Positions 43,677 through 52,357 of a stretch of 64,000 nucleotides of DNA are shown here, piece by piece. Location of the stretch: contig OY787448.1 in the NCBI GenBank assembly GCA_963678855.1, positions 2,170,001 to 2,234,000 of the forward strand, read 5' to 3'. A model generated the notes under the pieces. It was not told the DNA's origin and did no database searches. It saw only the letters and a list, made by a program, of their open reading frames with translations. How positions within the stretch are numbered: position 1 is the stretch's first letter; every line of letters starts with the position of its first letter. The position numbers and the translations under genes were made by a program. Source of the stretch: F22 sp963678855. Its GTDB lineage: Bacteria > Bacteroidota > Bacteroidia > Bacteroidales > Bacteroidaceae.

Positions 43677-45035
43677 TTATCGGCTAAAGGAAAGCTCTTC
43701 ACCCATTATTGATTCGTCAATTTTACCTTCACTATACACTAGGCGTCCATTGACAAAGGTTTTGTCTACCTTCCATGTCATTCTTACTTTATTCATCGGA
43801 GTCCATCCGCAAGAGCTTAGTACATCTTCATTACTGACCTTGTACATCTCTGCAGGACTAACAAGAACCAAGTCGGCTTTATAGCCTTCTCGAATATATC
43901 CACGATCTTTTACCCCATAAATAACAGCTGGATTGTGACACATCTTTTCCACTACTTGTTCCATTGTAAAGCTCTTTTTCTTCTCGGTCAAAGAGAGCAT
44001 TGCAATTAAACCAAATTGGATAGATGGCATACCCGACATGGCTTTCAAAGCTCCGCCGCGTTTTTCTTCCAAAGTGTGAGGTGCGTGATCGGTAGCAATT
44101 ACATCAATGCGGTCTTCTTTGACAGCTTGGCGAATTGCATCACGGTGTTTTTTCTTTTTGATAGCAGGGTTGACCTTAATCAGTGAACCCAATGCCATAT
44201 AATCAAGTTGAGAAAATTGTAAGTGAGGGATACACGCTTCCGTTGTGATTTTACGTTCTGCAAGAGGAATCGTGTAATCAATTTCATGTGCCAAAAACTT
44301 CATTTCCATTTCTGTCGATAAGTGTAAGATATGAAGACGAGCATCACATTTCTTGGCCATTTTAACGGCTTGAGCAGTTGCCGTGTGGCAAGCCAATTCA
44401 TTTCTGATTTCAGGGTGCTTAGCCAAAGGTACGTCATCAACACCGCTAAAGGCAGAAAGGTTGGCATGGATTATTTCTTGGTCTTCCGCATGTACAGCAA
44501 TAATTTTATCTGTAGACGTGAAGAACTTTTCGAAAATATAGTTTTCAGATACGCCCATATTTCCCGTGCTATCACCCATAAATAGTTTGATACCACATAG
44601 ACGTTTTGGATCTAGTTTGTCAAGAATTTCGTAGTTGTCGCTATTTGCTCCAAAGTAGCAAGAATAATTTGTAAGACATCTCTCACTGGCCAATTGCATC
44701 TTGTCATTCCAAGCCTCAATTGTAGTGGTCTTAGGCTTCGTGTTTGGCATATCCATAATAGATGTCACACCACCAGCTACAGCTGCACAGCTTTCACTAC
44801 GCATATTCGCTTTATGAGTCAAGCCTGGATCACGGAAATGCACATGATCATCAATTACCCCAGGCAGAAGATAATTCCCTTTTGCGTTGATAGAAATGTC
44901 GACGTGCTCGTCTGGACGTTCATCTTTACGGTACACGCGTAGAATGCGATCACCTTGGATCAGCACACCACCTTTGAAAGTTTCCCCTTCATTGATTATA
45001 GTAGCATTGGAAATATAAGTCTTTTTATTCTGCAT
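43677..45035 (-). CDS. pyrC: Dihydroorotase
   Basis: A 452-residue amidohydrolase for the third step of pyrimidine synthesis, cyclising carbamoyl-aspartate. Zinc ligands are in DDHVHFRDPGLTHKAN, followed by the carbamylated lysine region GIKLFMGDS, LHILHLST and VIATDHAPHTLEEK with the catalytic Asp. It is the long type I form. The GT2 gene lies 48 bases upstream and the phosphoesterase 5 bases downstream, so all three are co-transcribed. Dihydropyrimidinase-like relatives exist, but the motif set favours PyrC. Confidence 0.92.
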   Translation of the reverse strand: MQNKKTYISNATIINEGETFKGGVLIQGDRILRVYRKDERPDEHVDISINAKGNYLLPGVIDDHVHFRDPGLTHKANMRSESCAAVAGGVTSIMDMPNTKPKTTTIEAWNDKMQLASERCLTNYSCYFGANSDNYEILDKLDPKRLCGIKLFMGDSTGNMGVSENYIFEKFFTSTDKIIAVHAEDQEIIHANLSAFSGVDDVPLAKHPEIRNELACHTATAQAVKMAKKCDARLHILHLSTEMEMKFLAHEIDYTIPLAERKITTEACIPHLQFSQLDYMALGSLIKVNPAIKKKKHRDAIRQAVKEDRIDVIATDHAPHTLEEKRGGALKAMSGMPSIQFGLIAMLSLTEKKKSFTMEQVVEKMCHNPAVIYGVKDRGYIREGYKADLVLVSPAEMYKVSNEDVLSSCGWTPMNKVRMTWKVDKTFVNGRLVYSEGKIDESIMGEELSFSR

Positions 45036-45083
45036 GATAGAAATTTGCTTAGAAATTATGAGTACTTGTTTTTGTGCGTTTAG

Positions 45084-45836
45084 TTAGTTTTGTTTCTGTG
45101 GATATTTGTGGAACAGGCTGTGTAGTTTCAATTTAATCACACCACATACTGCTTCACCAAAAATACTACCATTCATTTTGCTCTCGCCATGTTCACGGTT
45201 TATAAAGATAACAGGTACTTCTACCACATCAAAGCCCATTTTATACGCCGTAAATTTCATTTCAATTTGGAAAGCATATCCTTTGAAACGAATGGCATCT
45301 AAATCTATCATCTCGAGTACCTTGCGAGAGTAACATTTAAACCCTGCTGTAGTATCACATATAGGCATTCCAGTAATGATACGCACATATTTGGACGCAA
45401 AATACGACAGCAACACTCGATTCATAGGCCAATTGACTACATTGACTCCGCTTACATAGCGCGAACCAATCGCTACATCAGCTCCCTTGTCTTGGCAAGC
45501 ACTCAACAAACGAGGTAAGTCACTTGGATTGTGAGAGAAGTCAGCATCCATTTCGAAGATGTATTGATAGTCTCTCTCTAGTGCCCATTGGAAGCCTGCG
45601 ATATAGGCTGTGCCTAATCCCAACTTACTGCTGCGCTCTACAAGAAAAAGTCTATCTGTATGATCCTCGTCGTCCATCAAGCGCTTAACGATGTTGCCAG
45701 TTCCATCTGGCGACCCGTCATCTATAACCAAGATGTCAAAACTAGTCTCTAGGTCGAAAATAGCTGAAATGATGGCTGCTATATTTTCACGCTCATTGTA
45801 CGTAGGAATAATGATTATGCTGCTTGCCTTACTCAT
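45084..45836 (-). CDS. Polyprenol monophosphomannose synthase-like GT2
   Basis: A 250-residue GT-A enzyme that would move mannose from GDP-mannose to polyprenyl phosphate. It has IIIPTYNERENI, the donor motif DILVIDDGSPDGTG, MDADFSHNP with the metal-binding DxD, and GSRYVSG. It lacks the C-terminal membrane GtrA domain found in some relatives. Polyprenyl-phosphate sugars serve protein O-glycosylation or polysaccharides in Bacteroidota. It is the first gene of the three-gene unit. Confidence 0.88.
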   Translation of the reverse strand: MSKASSIIIIPTYNERENIAAIISAIFDLETSFDILVIDDGSPDGTGNIVKRLMDDEDHTDRLFLVERSSKLGLGTAYIAGFQWALERDYQYIFEMDADFSHNPSDLPRLLSACQDKGADVAIGSRYVSGVNVVNWPMNRVLLSYFASKYVRIITGMPICDTTAGFKCYSRKVLEMIDLDAIRFKGYAFQIEMKFTAYKMGFDVVEVPVIFINREHGESKMNGSIFGEAVCGVIKLKLHSLFHKYPQKQN

Positions 45837-45881
45837 GGCTGTAATTTTAGTCTAAAAAAATATAAATGGTGGTATTTGTCG

Positions 45882-45889
45882 CAAAGTTA
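45882..45889 (-). promoter_or_regulatory. -7 box of the GT2-pyrC unit
   Basis: The minus strand reads TAACTTTG. Transcription would start near 45875. The upstream TTTG is not clear. Confidence 0.5.
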
Positions 45890-45925
45890 CGAGTTTTTAT
45901 CCATAAGTCCATATCTATATAACTG

Positions 45926-45941
45926 TATTTTTGTATTTTTG
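45926..45941 (+). promoter_or_regulatory. Two tandem -7 boxes before mfd
   Basis: TATTTTTG occurs twice back to back (45926-45933 and 45934-45941). Starts would fall near 45940 and 45948. In-frame starts at 45949 or earlier would leave no leader, so the ATG at 45970 is preferred. Confidence 0.55.
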
Positions 45942-45969
45942 CAGCCATATGGTTCAAAATAAATCAGAA

Positions 45970-48900
45970 ATGAAAGCATCGGCAACCTATTCGCTTCCCG
46001 AACTGCTTCCACGTTTCGAGGCCCACCCTCGTTTTAAGGAGTTGGCCATCGCGCTAGAGACAGCGCAATCATCTGTTCATTTAGCTGGTCTCAAGGAGTC
46101 CTCATCGGCTTTTTGGGTTGCTATGCTCTACCAAAATAACATTTCTCGCCAAGTTCTTTGCGTACTCGATGATGTAGAACAAGCGGGATATTTTTATCAC
46201 GATATTTCACGTCTTTTTGACGAAGAACAAGTCCTTTTCTTACCCTCTTCCTACCGGCGCTCTATGCGCCATGGTCAGCTGGATGAGACTCAAGTGATTC
46301 TACGTACAGAAGTACTTTCTGCACTCCAGCAAAATAAGCCATTGATTGTAGTCACGCATCCTGAAGCGTTGGCCGAACCTGTAGTGAGTCGTAAGCAACT
46401 TGATGACTATTCATTGGCTTTGGCCAAGAATCAAACCATCGCTCCCCAAGAAGTTGTCAAGCATCTAGTTGAAATCGGTTTTGAACGTACCGATTATGTG
46501 TATCAACCAGGTCAAGTAGCTCTTCGTGGCTCCATATTGGATATCTTTTCTTATTCCAATGACATGCCTTATCGTGTTGATTTCTTTGGAGACGATATCG
46601 ATTCCATCCGTACCTTTGCTATTGATACTCAGCTCTCAGTAGAGATGTTGGACGATATCAATATTGTGCCGAGTTTAGTTGATAAAACAGAAATCACTCA
46701 AACATTTTTCGATTTACTTGAAGATGATTGTTTATGCTGTTTGCATAACAAGCAATATGCAATAGACACAATTGATTCTATGGAAGTTCCAGGGTTTTCC
46801 AAAGAAGATGTGACTAATGCTTTTGCACGCTGCCGTCAGCTATTTATTGGTACACAAACATCAACTGATGCCTATGAACTCAATATAGAAATTGCTCCAC
46901 AACCGATGTTTCATAAGAACTTCGAGTTGGTGATGAGTACCCTTCAAGAATATTTCGATCAAGGCTACCAACTGTTCTTATGTAGTGACAGTGAGAAACA
47001 ACATGAGCGTCTGCACAGCATTCTAGAAGATCGAACAGAAACCCTGACTTTCCATTCTGTTTTAAAGACCATACACGCTGGTTTTGTAGATGAAACGAAT
47101 AAGTGTTGCTACTTTACCGACCACCAAATGTTTGACCGTTATCACAAGTATAGCTTGCGTAACGAACAAGTTAAGCGTGGAAAAGCAGCAGTCAGCCTGA
47201 AAGAGCTGACTATGTTTGAATTGAACGACTTTGTGGTACACATTGACCACGGAGTTGGAAAGTTTGCGGGTTTGGTGCGTCTGCCTCAGGGAGATAGCTA
47301 CCAAGAAGCCATCAAGTTGATTTATGCCAATGGAGATACCGTGTTTGTCTCTATCCACTCTCTACATAAAATTTCCAAGTACAAAGGAAAAGAAGGAGAG
47401 CCACCTCGCTTAAGCAAGCTCGGTACAGGTGCATGGCAGAAACTCAAAGAACGTAAAAAATCTAAGCTGAAAGATATTGCTCGTGATTTGATTAAACTGT
47501 ATGCCCAAAGAAGAAAAGCTCCAGGCTATGCCTTTAGCAAAGATAGTTTTTTGCAACAGGAACTAGAGGCCAGCTTCCGTTATGAAGATACCCCCGACCA
47601 GCTTAAAACCACTCAAGACGTCAAGAAAGATATGGAGCGATCGCTCCCTATGGATAGATTAGTCTGCGGAGATGTGGGATTCGGGAAAACAGAAATAGCT
47701 ATTCGTGCTGCATTTAAAGCTGTAGCCGATGACAAGCAAGTAGCCATCTTAGTGCCTACTACCGTACTAGCTTACCAACATTTTCAAAGTTTTAAGAAGC
47801 GTCTTGAAGGATTGCCATGTCGTGTGGATTACCTAAGTCGTGCTCGTACTACTAAGCAACGAAACGACGTGCTTAAAGGTCTGAAAGAGGGTGAGATACA
47901 AATCGTGATTGGTACCCACCAATTATTGAATAAAAGTGTTCAGTTTAAAGATCTAGGATTGCTAGTTGTCGACGAAGAACAACGTTTCGGAGCCGGACAG
48001 AAAGAAAAACTAAGACAGATGCGTGTCGATGTCGATACTCTCACATTGACAGCTACCCCTATACCTCGTACCCTGCAATTTAGTTTGATAGGTGCTCGAG
48101 ATTTGAGTATTATCTCTACCCCTCCACCTAATAGACGTCCTATTCAAACAGAAGTACACTCATTCAATCCAGAAGTGATTGCCGAAGCTGTACGTTTTGA
48201 GTTGAGTCGAAATGGGCAAGTCTTTTTCGTGCATAATAGAATTGATGCCCTTGAAGCTCTCAAGGCCATGATTGTGCGTGAAGTTCCTGATTGCCGTGTG
48301 TGTATTGGTCATGGTCAGATGAAACCACAAGATCTTGAACAGTTGATTGTCGACTTTGTCAACCACGAATACGACTTATTGCTAGCGACTACTATTATTG
48401 AAAGTGGTATCGATATGCCCAATGTCAACACTATAATTGTCAATGATGCCCATCACTTTGGTTTGAGTGCTCTGCACCAACTTCGTGGACGAGTAGGGCG
48501 TAGCGATCGCAAAGCTTTTTGTTATCTGCTAGCACCACCAGTTGCTAGCTTACCCGATAACTCTCGTCGTCGTCTTCAAGCCATTGAAAACTATAGCGAC
48601 CTGGGTAGTGGTATTCATATTGCCATGCAAGATTTGGATATCCGTGGGGCAGGTAACTTGTTGGGAGCTGAGCAAAGTGGTTTTATTGCCGACCTTGGTT
48701 ATGAAACTTACCAAAAGATTCTGACAGAAGCCGTGCAAGAACTAAAGATAGAAGAGTTTGCCGAACTTTATCAAGAACCGTCTAAAAAAGATGCGGAGCA
48801 AGAACAGGCACAAGATGAGGCCCAAGTTCATCCACGTGGTGATGAGTTTGTGGAAGAAAGTTTGTTTGAAAGTGACTACCATCTTAACCTGCCTGTATCA

Positions 48901-49314
48901 TATGTACCAGGTAATCCAGAACGTATGTTGCTGTATCGCGAACTAGACGGTATGCACGAAGATGATGAGGTGGCTGCGTTCCGCAAGCGCCTTGAAGACC
49001 GATTCGGCCCACTTCCGCAAGAGACCGAAGGACTCCTTCATGTTGTTCCACTGCGTCGCCTAGCTGCCAAACTTGGTATTGAGCGAGTTAGCTTAAAGAA
49101 TAACAGCATGTATTTATTCTTTGTGAGTCAACATGACAGTGCCTATTTTATGAGTGATGCTTTTGCCAAGTTTCTGCACTATGCAGCCAAGCATCCACGT
49201 AAGATGCTGTTGCGAGAAAAGAAGAAGGTGCGCTCTATGCACGTTATGAACGTACCAAATATTCAAGAAGGTCTTCGTGTGATTCAAGAAATTTCCGAAC
49301 AATCTATACAATAA
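45970..49314 (+). CDS. mfd: Transcription-repair coupling factor
   Basis: A 1114-residue ATPase that pushes stalled RNA polymerase off damaged DNA and recruits UvrA. The order is standard: a UvrB-like N-terminal part, a CarD-like RNA polymerase-interacting domain near residues 420-500 (FELNDFVVHIDHGVGKFAG), a RecG-type motor with GDVGFGKTEIA near 565 and DEEQ box VVDEEQRFG, LRGRVGRSDRKAF, and a C-terminal D7 domain. Between motor and D7 there is a short glutamine- and acid-rich linker. Its start follows from the tandem -7 boxes. It is a single-gene unit. Confidence 0.95.
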   Translation: MKASATYSLPELLPRFEAHPRFKELAIALETAQSSVHLAGLKESSSAFWVAMLYQNNISRQVLCVLDDVEQAGYFYHDISRLFDEEQVLFLPSSYRRSMRHGQLDETQVILRTEVLSALQQNKPLIVVTHPEALAEPVVSRKQLDDYSLALAKNQTIAPQEVVKHLVEIGFERTDYVYQPGQVALRGSILDIFSYSNDMPYRVDFFGDDIDSIRTFAIDTQLSVEMLDDINIVPSLVDKTEITQTFFDLLEDDCLCCLHNKQYAIDTIDSMEVPGFSKEDVTNAFARCRQLFIGTQTSTDAYELNIEIAPQPMFHKNFELVMSTLQEYFDQGYQLFLCSDSEKQHERLHSILEDRTETLTFHSVLKTIHAGFVDETNKCCYFTDHQMFDRYHKYSLRNEQVKRGKAAVSLKELTMFELNDFVVHIDHGVGKFAGLVRLPQGDSYQEAIKLIYANGDTVFVSIHSLHKISKYKGKEGEPPRLSKLGTGAWQKLKERKKSKLKDIARDLIKLYAQRRKAPGYAFSKDSFLQQELEASFRYEDTPDQLKTTQDVKKDMERSLPMDRLVCGDVGFGKTEIAIRAAFKAVADDKQVAILVPTTVLAYQHFQSFKKRLEGLPCRVDYLSRARTTKQRNDVLKGLKEGEIQIVIGTHQLLNKSVQFKDLGLLVVDEEQRFGAGQKEKLRQMRVDVDTLTLTATPIPRTLQFSLIGARDLSIISTPPPNRRPIQTEVHSFNPEVIAEAVRFELSRNGQVFFVHNRIDALEALKAMIVREVPDCRVCIGHGQMKPQDLEQLIVDFVNHEYDLLLATTIIESGIDMPNVNTIIVNDAHHFGLSALHQLRGRVGRSDRKAFCYLLAPPVASLPDNSRRRLQAIENYSDLGSGIHIAMQDLDIRGAGNLLGAEQSGFIADLGYETYQKILTEAVQELKIEEFAELYQEPSKKDAEQEQAQDEAQVHPRGDEFVEESLFESDYHLNLPVSYVPGNPERMLLYRELDGMHEDDEVAAFRKRLEDRFGPLPQETEGLLHVVPLRRLAAKLGIERVSLKNNSMYLFFVSQHDSAYFMSDAFAKFLHYAAKHPRKMLLREKKKVRSMHVMNVPNIQEGLRVIQEISEQSIQ

Positions 49315-49318
49315 GTCC

Positions 49319-49352
49319 AAATATCCTGTCATTATGGCAGGATATTTTCTTT
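49319..49352 (+). terminator. Terminator of mfd
   Basis: AAATATCCTG (49319-49328) pairs with CAGGATATTT (49338-49347), followed by T-rich sequence. Confidence 0.75.
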
Positions 49353-49406
49353 TTTGACAGTCCCGATGTTTTTTTTGTCCTTTTCTGGCCGTGAGATTTT
49401 TATTTT

Positions 49407-49422
49407 TGGCACGCCACTTGCA
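49407..49422 (+). promoter_or_regulatory. Sigma-54-like -24/-12 promoter before dnaK
   Basis: TGGCACG, four bases, TTGCA: the GG (49408-49409) and GC (49420-49421) are 12 bases apart, as the sigma-54 consensus requires. A start near 49433 would give a leader of about 100 bases. A -7 box TATTTTTG (49401-49408) overlaps it, but its TTTG lies 23 bases upstream, too far for a good standard promoter. Confidence 0.5.
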
Positions 49423-49531
49423 TTAGTGGGAAACGTCGCCGTATGTCGAGAACAAATAAGCTGCACTTGTAGCTTGTATTACTCCAGAAGCGACTCAAAA
49501 CAAAAATAATAAATTAAACAATAAAATAATT

Positions 49532-51442
49532 ATGGGAAAGATCATTGGCATCGACTTGGGAACAACAAACTCATGTGTTTCTGTATTTGAAGGTAGCGAA
49601 CCAGTAGTAATCGCTAACAGTGAAGGTAAAAGAACTACTCCTTCTATCGTAGGTTTTGTAGAAGGTGGTGAACGTAAAGTAGGTGACCCTGCCAAGCGTC
49701 AAGCTATTACAAACCCACAAAAGACGGTTTTCTCTATCAAGCGTTTTATGGGTGAAACATACGATCAAGTAGCCAAAGAAATTGCACGTGTACCTTATAC
49801 AGTAGTAAAGGGTGACAACAACACGCCACGTGTACAAATCGAAGATCGTCAATATACTCCACAAGAAATCTCAGCAATGACTCTTCAAAAGATGAAGAAG
49901 ACAGCTGAAGACTATCTAGGTCAGGAAGTAACTGAAGCAGTTATTACAGTACCTGCATATTTCTCAGATTCACAACGTCAAGCAACAAAAGAAGCGGGTC
50001 AAATCGCTGGTCTTGAAGTAAAGCGTATCGTGAACGAGCCAACAGCAGCAGCCCTTGCTTATGGTATCGATAAGACAGACAAAGACATGAAGGTTGCCGT
50101 ATTCGACCTTGGTGGTGGTACATTCGATATCTCTATCCTTGAGTTCGGTGGTGGTGTATTCGAAGTTTTGTCTACAAATGGTGATACTCACCTAGGTGGT
50201 GACGACTTCGACCAAGTAATCATCGACTGGTTGGTAGCAGAATTTAAGAACGACGAAGGTGCTGACCTTTCTAAGGATCCTATGGCCCTTCAACGTTTGA
50301 AGGAAGCAGCAGAAAAGGCAAAGATCGAGTTGTCTTCTTCTACTTCTACAGAAATCAACCTTCCTTATATCATGCCAGTTGACGGTGTGCCAAAGCACTT
50401 GGTTAAGACATTGACTCGTGCGAAGTTCGAGAGCCTAGCTCACGCTTTGATCCAAGGTTGTCTAGAGCCATGTAAGAAAGCTATGCAAGACGCAGGTCTT
50501 TCTAACTCAGATATCGACGAAGTCATCCTAGTAGGTGGTTCTTCTCGTATCCCAGCTATCCAAGAGCTAGTAGAGAAATTCTTCGGTAAAGCTCCATCTA
50601 AGGGTGTAAACCCAGATGAGGTTGTTGCAGTAGGTGCAGCTGTACAAGGTGCTGTACTTTCTGACGATATCGACGGTGTGGTTCTTCTAGACGTAACTCC
50701 ATTGACATTGGGTATCGAAACAATGGGTGGTGTGATGACTAAGCTTATCGACGCCAACACAACGATTCCAACTAAGAAGAGCCAAGTGTTCTCAACGGCT
50801 GCGGATAACCAAACTCAAGTAACGATCCACGTCCTACAAGGGGAACGTCCAATGGCTGCACAAAACAAGTCAATCGGTCAGTTCAACCTAGACGGTATCG
50901 CTCCAGCACAACGTGGTGTACCACAAATTGAGGTATCTTTCGATATCGATGCTAACGGTATCCTACACGTATCTGCTAAGGATAAGGCAACAGGTAAAGA
51001 ACAAAAGATCGTGATTGAAGCATCTTCTGGTCTTTCAGAAGACGAAATCAACCGCATGAAGGCCGAAGCAGAAGCAAATGCTGATGCAGATAAGCAAGAA
51101 CGCGAAAAGATCGACAAGATGAACCAAGCAGACTCAACTATCTTCCAAACTGAGAAGCAACTTGAGGAACTAGGTGATAAGCTTCCAGCAGACAAGAAAG
51201 CGCCAATCGAAGCAGCTCTTGCGAAGTTGAAAGAAGCACACAAGGCAGAAGACCTAGCAGCAATCGATGCAGCATTGAATGAAGTAAACACTGCATTCCA
51301 AGCAGCAAGCGCTGAAATGTACCAACAAGGTGCAGGTGCGCAAGCAGGTCCTCAAGCTGGCCCACAAGCAGGTCCTCAACAAGGTCCTTCTCAAGGCGGT
51401 GCTGATGATGTACAAGATGCAGACTTCGAAGAAGTAAAATAA
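49532..51442 (+). CDS. dnaK: Molecular chaperone DnaK (Hsp70)
   Basis: A 636-residue chaperone. The ATPase domain (about 1-380) has IIGIDLGTTNSCV, FDLGGGTFDISIL and VILVGGSSRIPAIQ. The linker DVTPLTLGIE and the substrate domain follow, then a helical lid. The tail is rich in Gly, Gln, Ala and Pro with three AGPQ repeats and ends DVQDADFEEVK, the usual acidic end. No grpE or dnaJ adjoins it, so partners lie elsewhere. It stands alone between two terminated units. Codon use looks more biased than its neighbours, as expected for a highly expressed gene. Confidence 0.97.
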   Translation: MGKIIGIDLGTTNSCVSVFEGSEPVVIANSEGKRTTPSIVGFVEGGERKVGDPAKRQAITNPQKTVFSIKRFMGETYDQVAKEIARVPYTVVKGDNNTPRVQIEDRQYTPQEISAMTLQKMKKTAEDYLGQEVTEAVITVPAYFSDSQRQATKEAGQIAGLEVKRIVNEPTAAALAYGIDKTDKDMKVAVFDLGGGTFDISILEFGGGVFEVLSTNGDTHLGGDDFDQVIIDWLVAEFKNDEGADLSKDPMALQRLKEAAEKAKIELSSSTSTEINLPYIMPVDGVPKHLVKTLTRAKFESLAHALIQGCLEPCKKAMQDAGLSNSDIDEVILVGGSSRIPAIQELVEKFFGKAPSKGVNPDEVVAVGAAVQGAVLSDDIDGVVLLDVTPLTLGIETMGGVMTKLIDANTTIPTKKSQVFSTAADNQTQVTIHVLQGERPMAAQNKSIGQFNLDGIAPAQRGVPQIEVSFDIDANGILHVSAKDKATGKEQKIVIEASSGLSEDEINRMKAEAEANADADKQEREKIDKMNQADSTIFQTEKQLEELGDKLPADKKAPIEAALAKLKEAHKAEDLAAIDAALNEVNTAFQAASAEMYQQGAGAQAGPQAGPQAGPQQGPSQGGADDVQDADFEEVK

Positions 51443-51574
51443 TCTCTGTCATCAGTAATTACTTTCGAGTAATCAAAATATAGAACTTGATATATAAGAA
51501 TAGGGTGTCCGTTATGGGCACCCTATTTTTTATTCTTATGCACTAAATATTTTACTAAATAAACGTGCCAAAAC

Positions 51575-51636
51575 GGAAGCGCTTCCACTTCAAATCGCAA
51601 GCGCTTGCGCTTCGAGTTGCAAGCGCTTGCGATTTG
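51575..51636. repeat. Triple AAGCGCTT palindromes with an 18-bp inverted repeat
   Basis: Palindromes centre on AAGCGCTT at 51575-51586, 51596-51609 and 51619-51630. The second and third also form a larger perfect inverted repeat, CAAATCGCAAGCGCTTGC (51591-51608) against 51619-51636, with a 10-base spacer. Confidence 0.85.
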
Positions 51637-51713
51637 AGCTATATAGGGTTCGACTTTTAGGCACTTATAAGAGGCTGAAAATCACTACTACTAATCCTAG
51701 TTTTATTGCTGTT

Positions 51714-51801
51714 AAATCCGAGCGCGGACGGAACCCAATCCGTAGCCGCTCAGATTTAAATCCCTCCGTGGACAGATTCGGTTGCGTCTGCGCTCGGATT
51801 T
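51714..51801. repeat. 88-base imperfect palindrome
   Basis: AAATCCGAGCGC (51714-51725) is perfectly complementary to 51790-51801, and the next 16 bases on each side pair imperfectly. A central GATTTAAATC is itself palindromic. Confidence 0.75.
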
Positions 51802-51867
51802 AGACTCTCTAAAAAGCCCCTGTTTATCGGCATTTGAGCGAGGGGTATATAAATGCTTGGCTACACT

Positions 51868-51936
51868 TATATAAACGCGCGCTTTTATATATATAAAAGG
51901 ACTGCAATCAAGTATATAAAAGCCCGCATTTATATA
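51868..51936. repeat. Two TATATAAA hairpins
   Basis: TATATAAA and TTTATATA enclose CGCGCGCT at 51868-51891 and AGCCCGCA at 51913-51936. Related single arms occur near 51847 and 51970. Confidence 0.75.
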
Positions 51937-52056
51937 GGAGTAACATTTCGGGGTGATATATCGAAGGCGAATATAAATGCCTAGTATATCATTGCGTTGT
52001 TCTCAATACTTAAGAGTACGCTCTTTTATACCCTGATTATACGAGCCTTAGACAGT

Positions 52057-52106
52057 AAAAACTCTAGTCTTAGACTTTGCAATCGCTAAGGCTAGAGTTT
52101 TTTTAC
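52057..52106 (+). terminator. Strong hairpin and T tract before the DUF2007 pair
   Basis: AAAAACTCTAGTCTTAG (52057-52073) pairs with CTAAGGCTAGAGTTTTT (52086-52102), with one mismatch, and T residues follow. On the minus strand the A-rich other end also makes a T tract, so it may end the DUF2007 transcript too. Confidence 0.75.
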
Positions 52107-52118
52107 TTGTTTTTATGG

Positions 52119-52336
52119 TCATACAACCTCTGGAAATCCCTCTTTGAGAATCTCCATAGCCTTTGTATAATCAGACTCTAGTACGAATATTTCTATCTGA
52201 AAGCTTGGCCCGTAAGGCAAGACAGAATTGAGTGTTTCGTTTTTTACCAGACATTCTATCCCACTTCGCGCAAGACATCCCTGACTAGGGATGCTTGGAT
52301 ATTGTTCTCGACTGTAGTCAAATATACTGTTTTCAT
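52119..52336 (-). pseudogene. Frameshifted DUF2007 gene, paralogue of the next gene
   Basis: From ATG at 52336 the minus strand reads MKTVYLTTVENNIQASLVRD and then meets TAG. With one base missing near 52265 restored, it continues IECLVKNETLNSVLP and FVLESDYTKAMEILKEGFPE, aligning end to end with the intact neighbour at 52358-52582. The 218-base span is one base short of 73 codons. So it is a diverged tandem copy broken by one single-base deletion; a sequencing error is possible. Confidence 0.8.
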
Positions 52337-52357
52337 ACGCTTATATTTCTTTTGTGC

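Larger units (their letters stand above)
51443..52118. other. Palindrome-dense spacer after dnaK
   Basis: About 675 bases without a gene. In order it holds AAGCGCTT palindromes (51575-51636), an 88-base imperfect palindrome (51714-51801), two TATATAAA hairpins (51868-51891 and 51913-51936), and a strong terminator (52057-52106). Each is listed separately. Confidence 0.8.

Noticed and set aside
21817..49471. Shared 15-mer TAAGCTGCACTTGTA at 21817-21831 and 49457-49471
   Set aside because: A few repeated 15-mers are expected by chance in 64 kb, and no further structure links the sites.
50440..51452. Antisense frames across dnaK
   Set aside because: They arise from the codon bias of dnaK; the plus-strand protein is certain.
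51575..51936. CRISPR array in the palindromic spacer
   Set aside because: The units differ in sequence and spacing and do not alternate with unique spacers.
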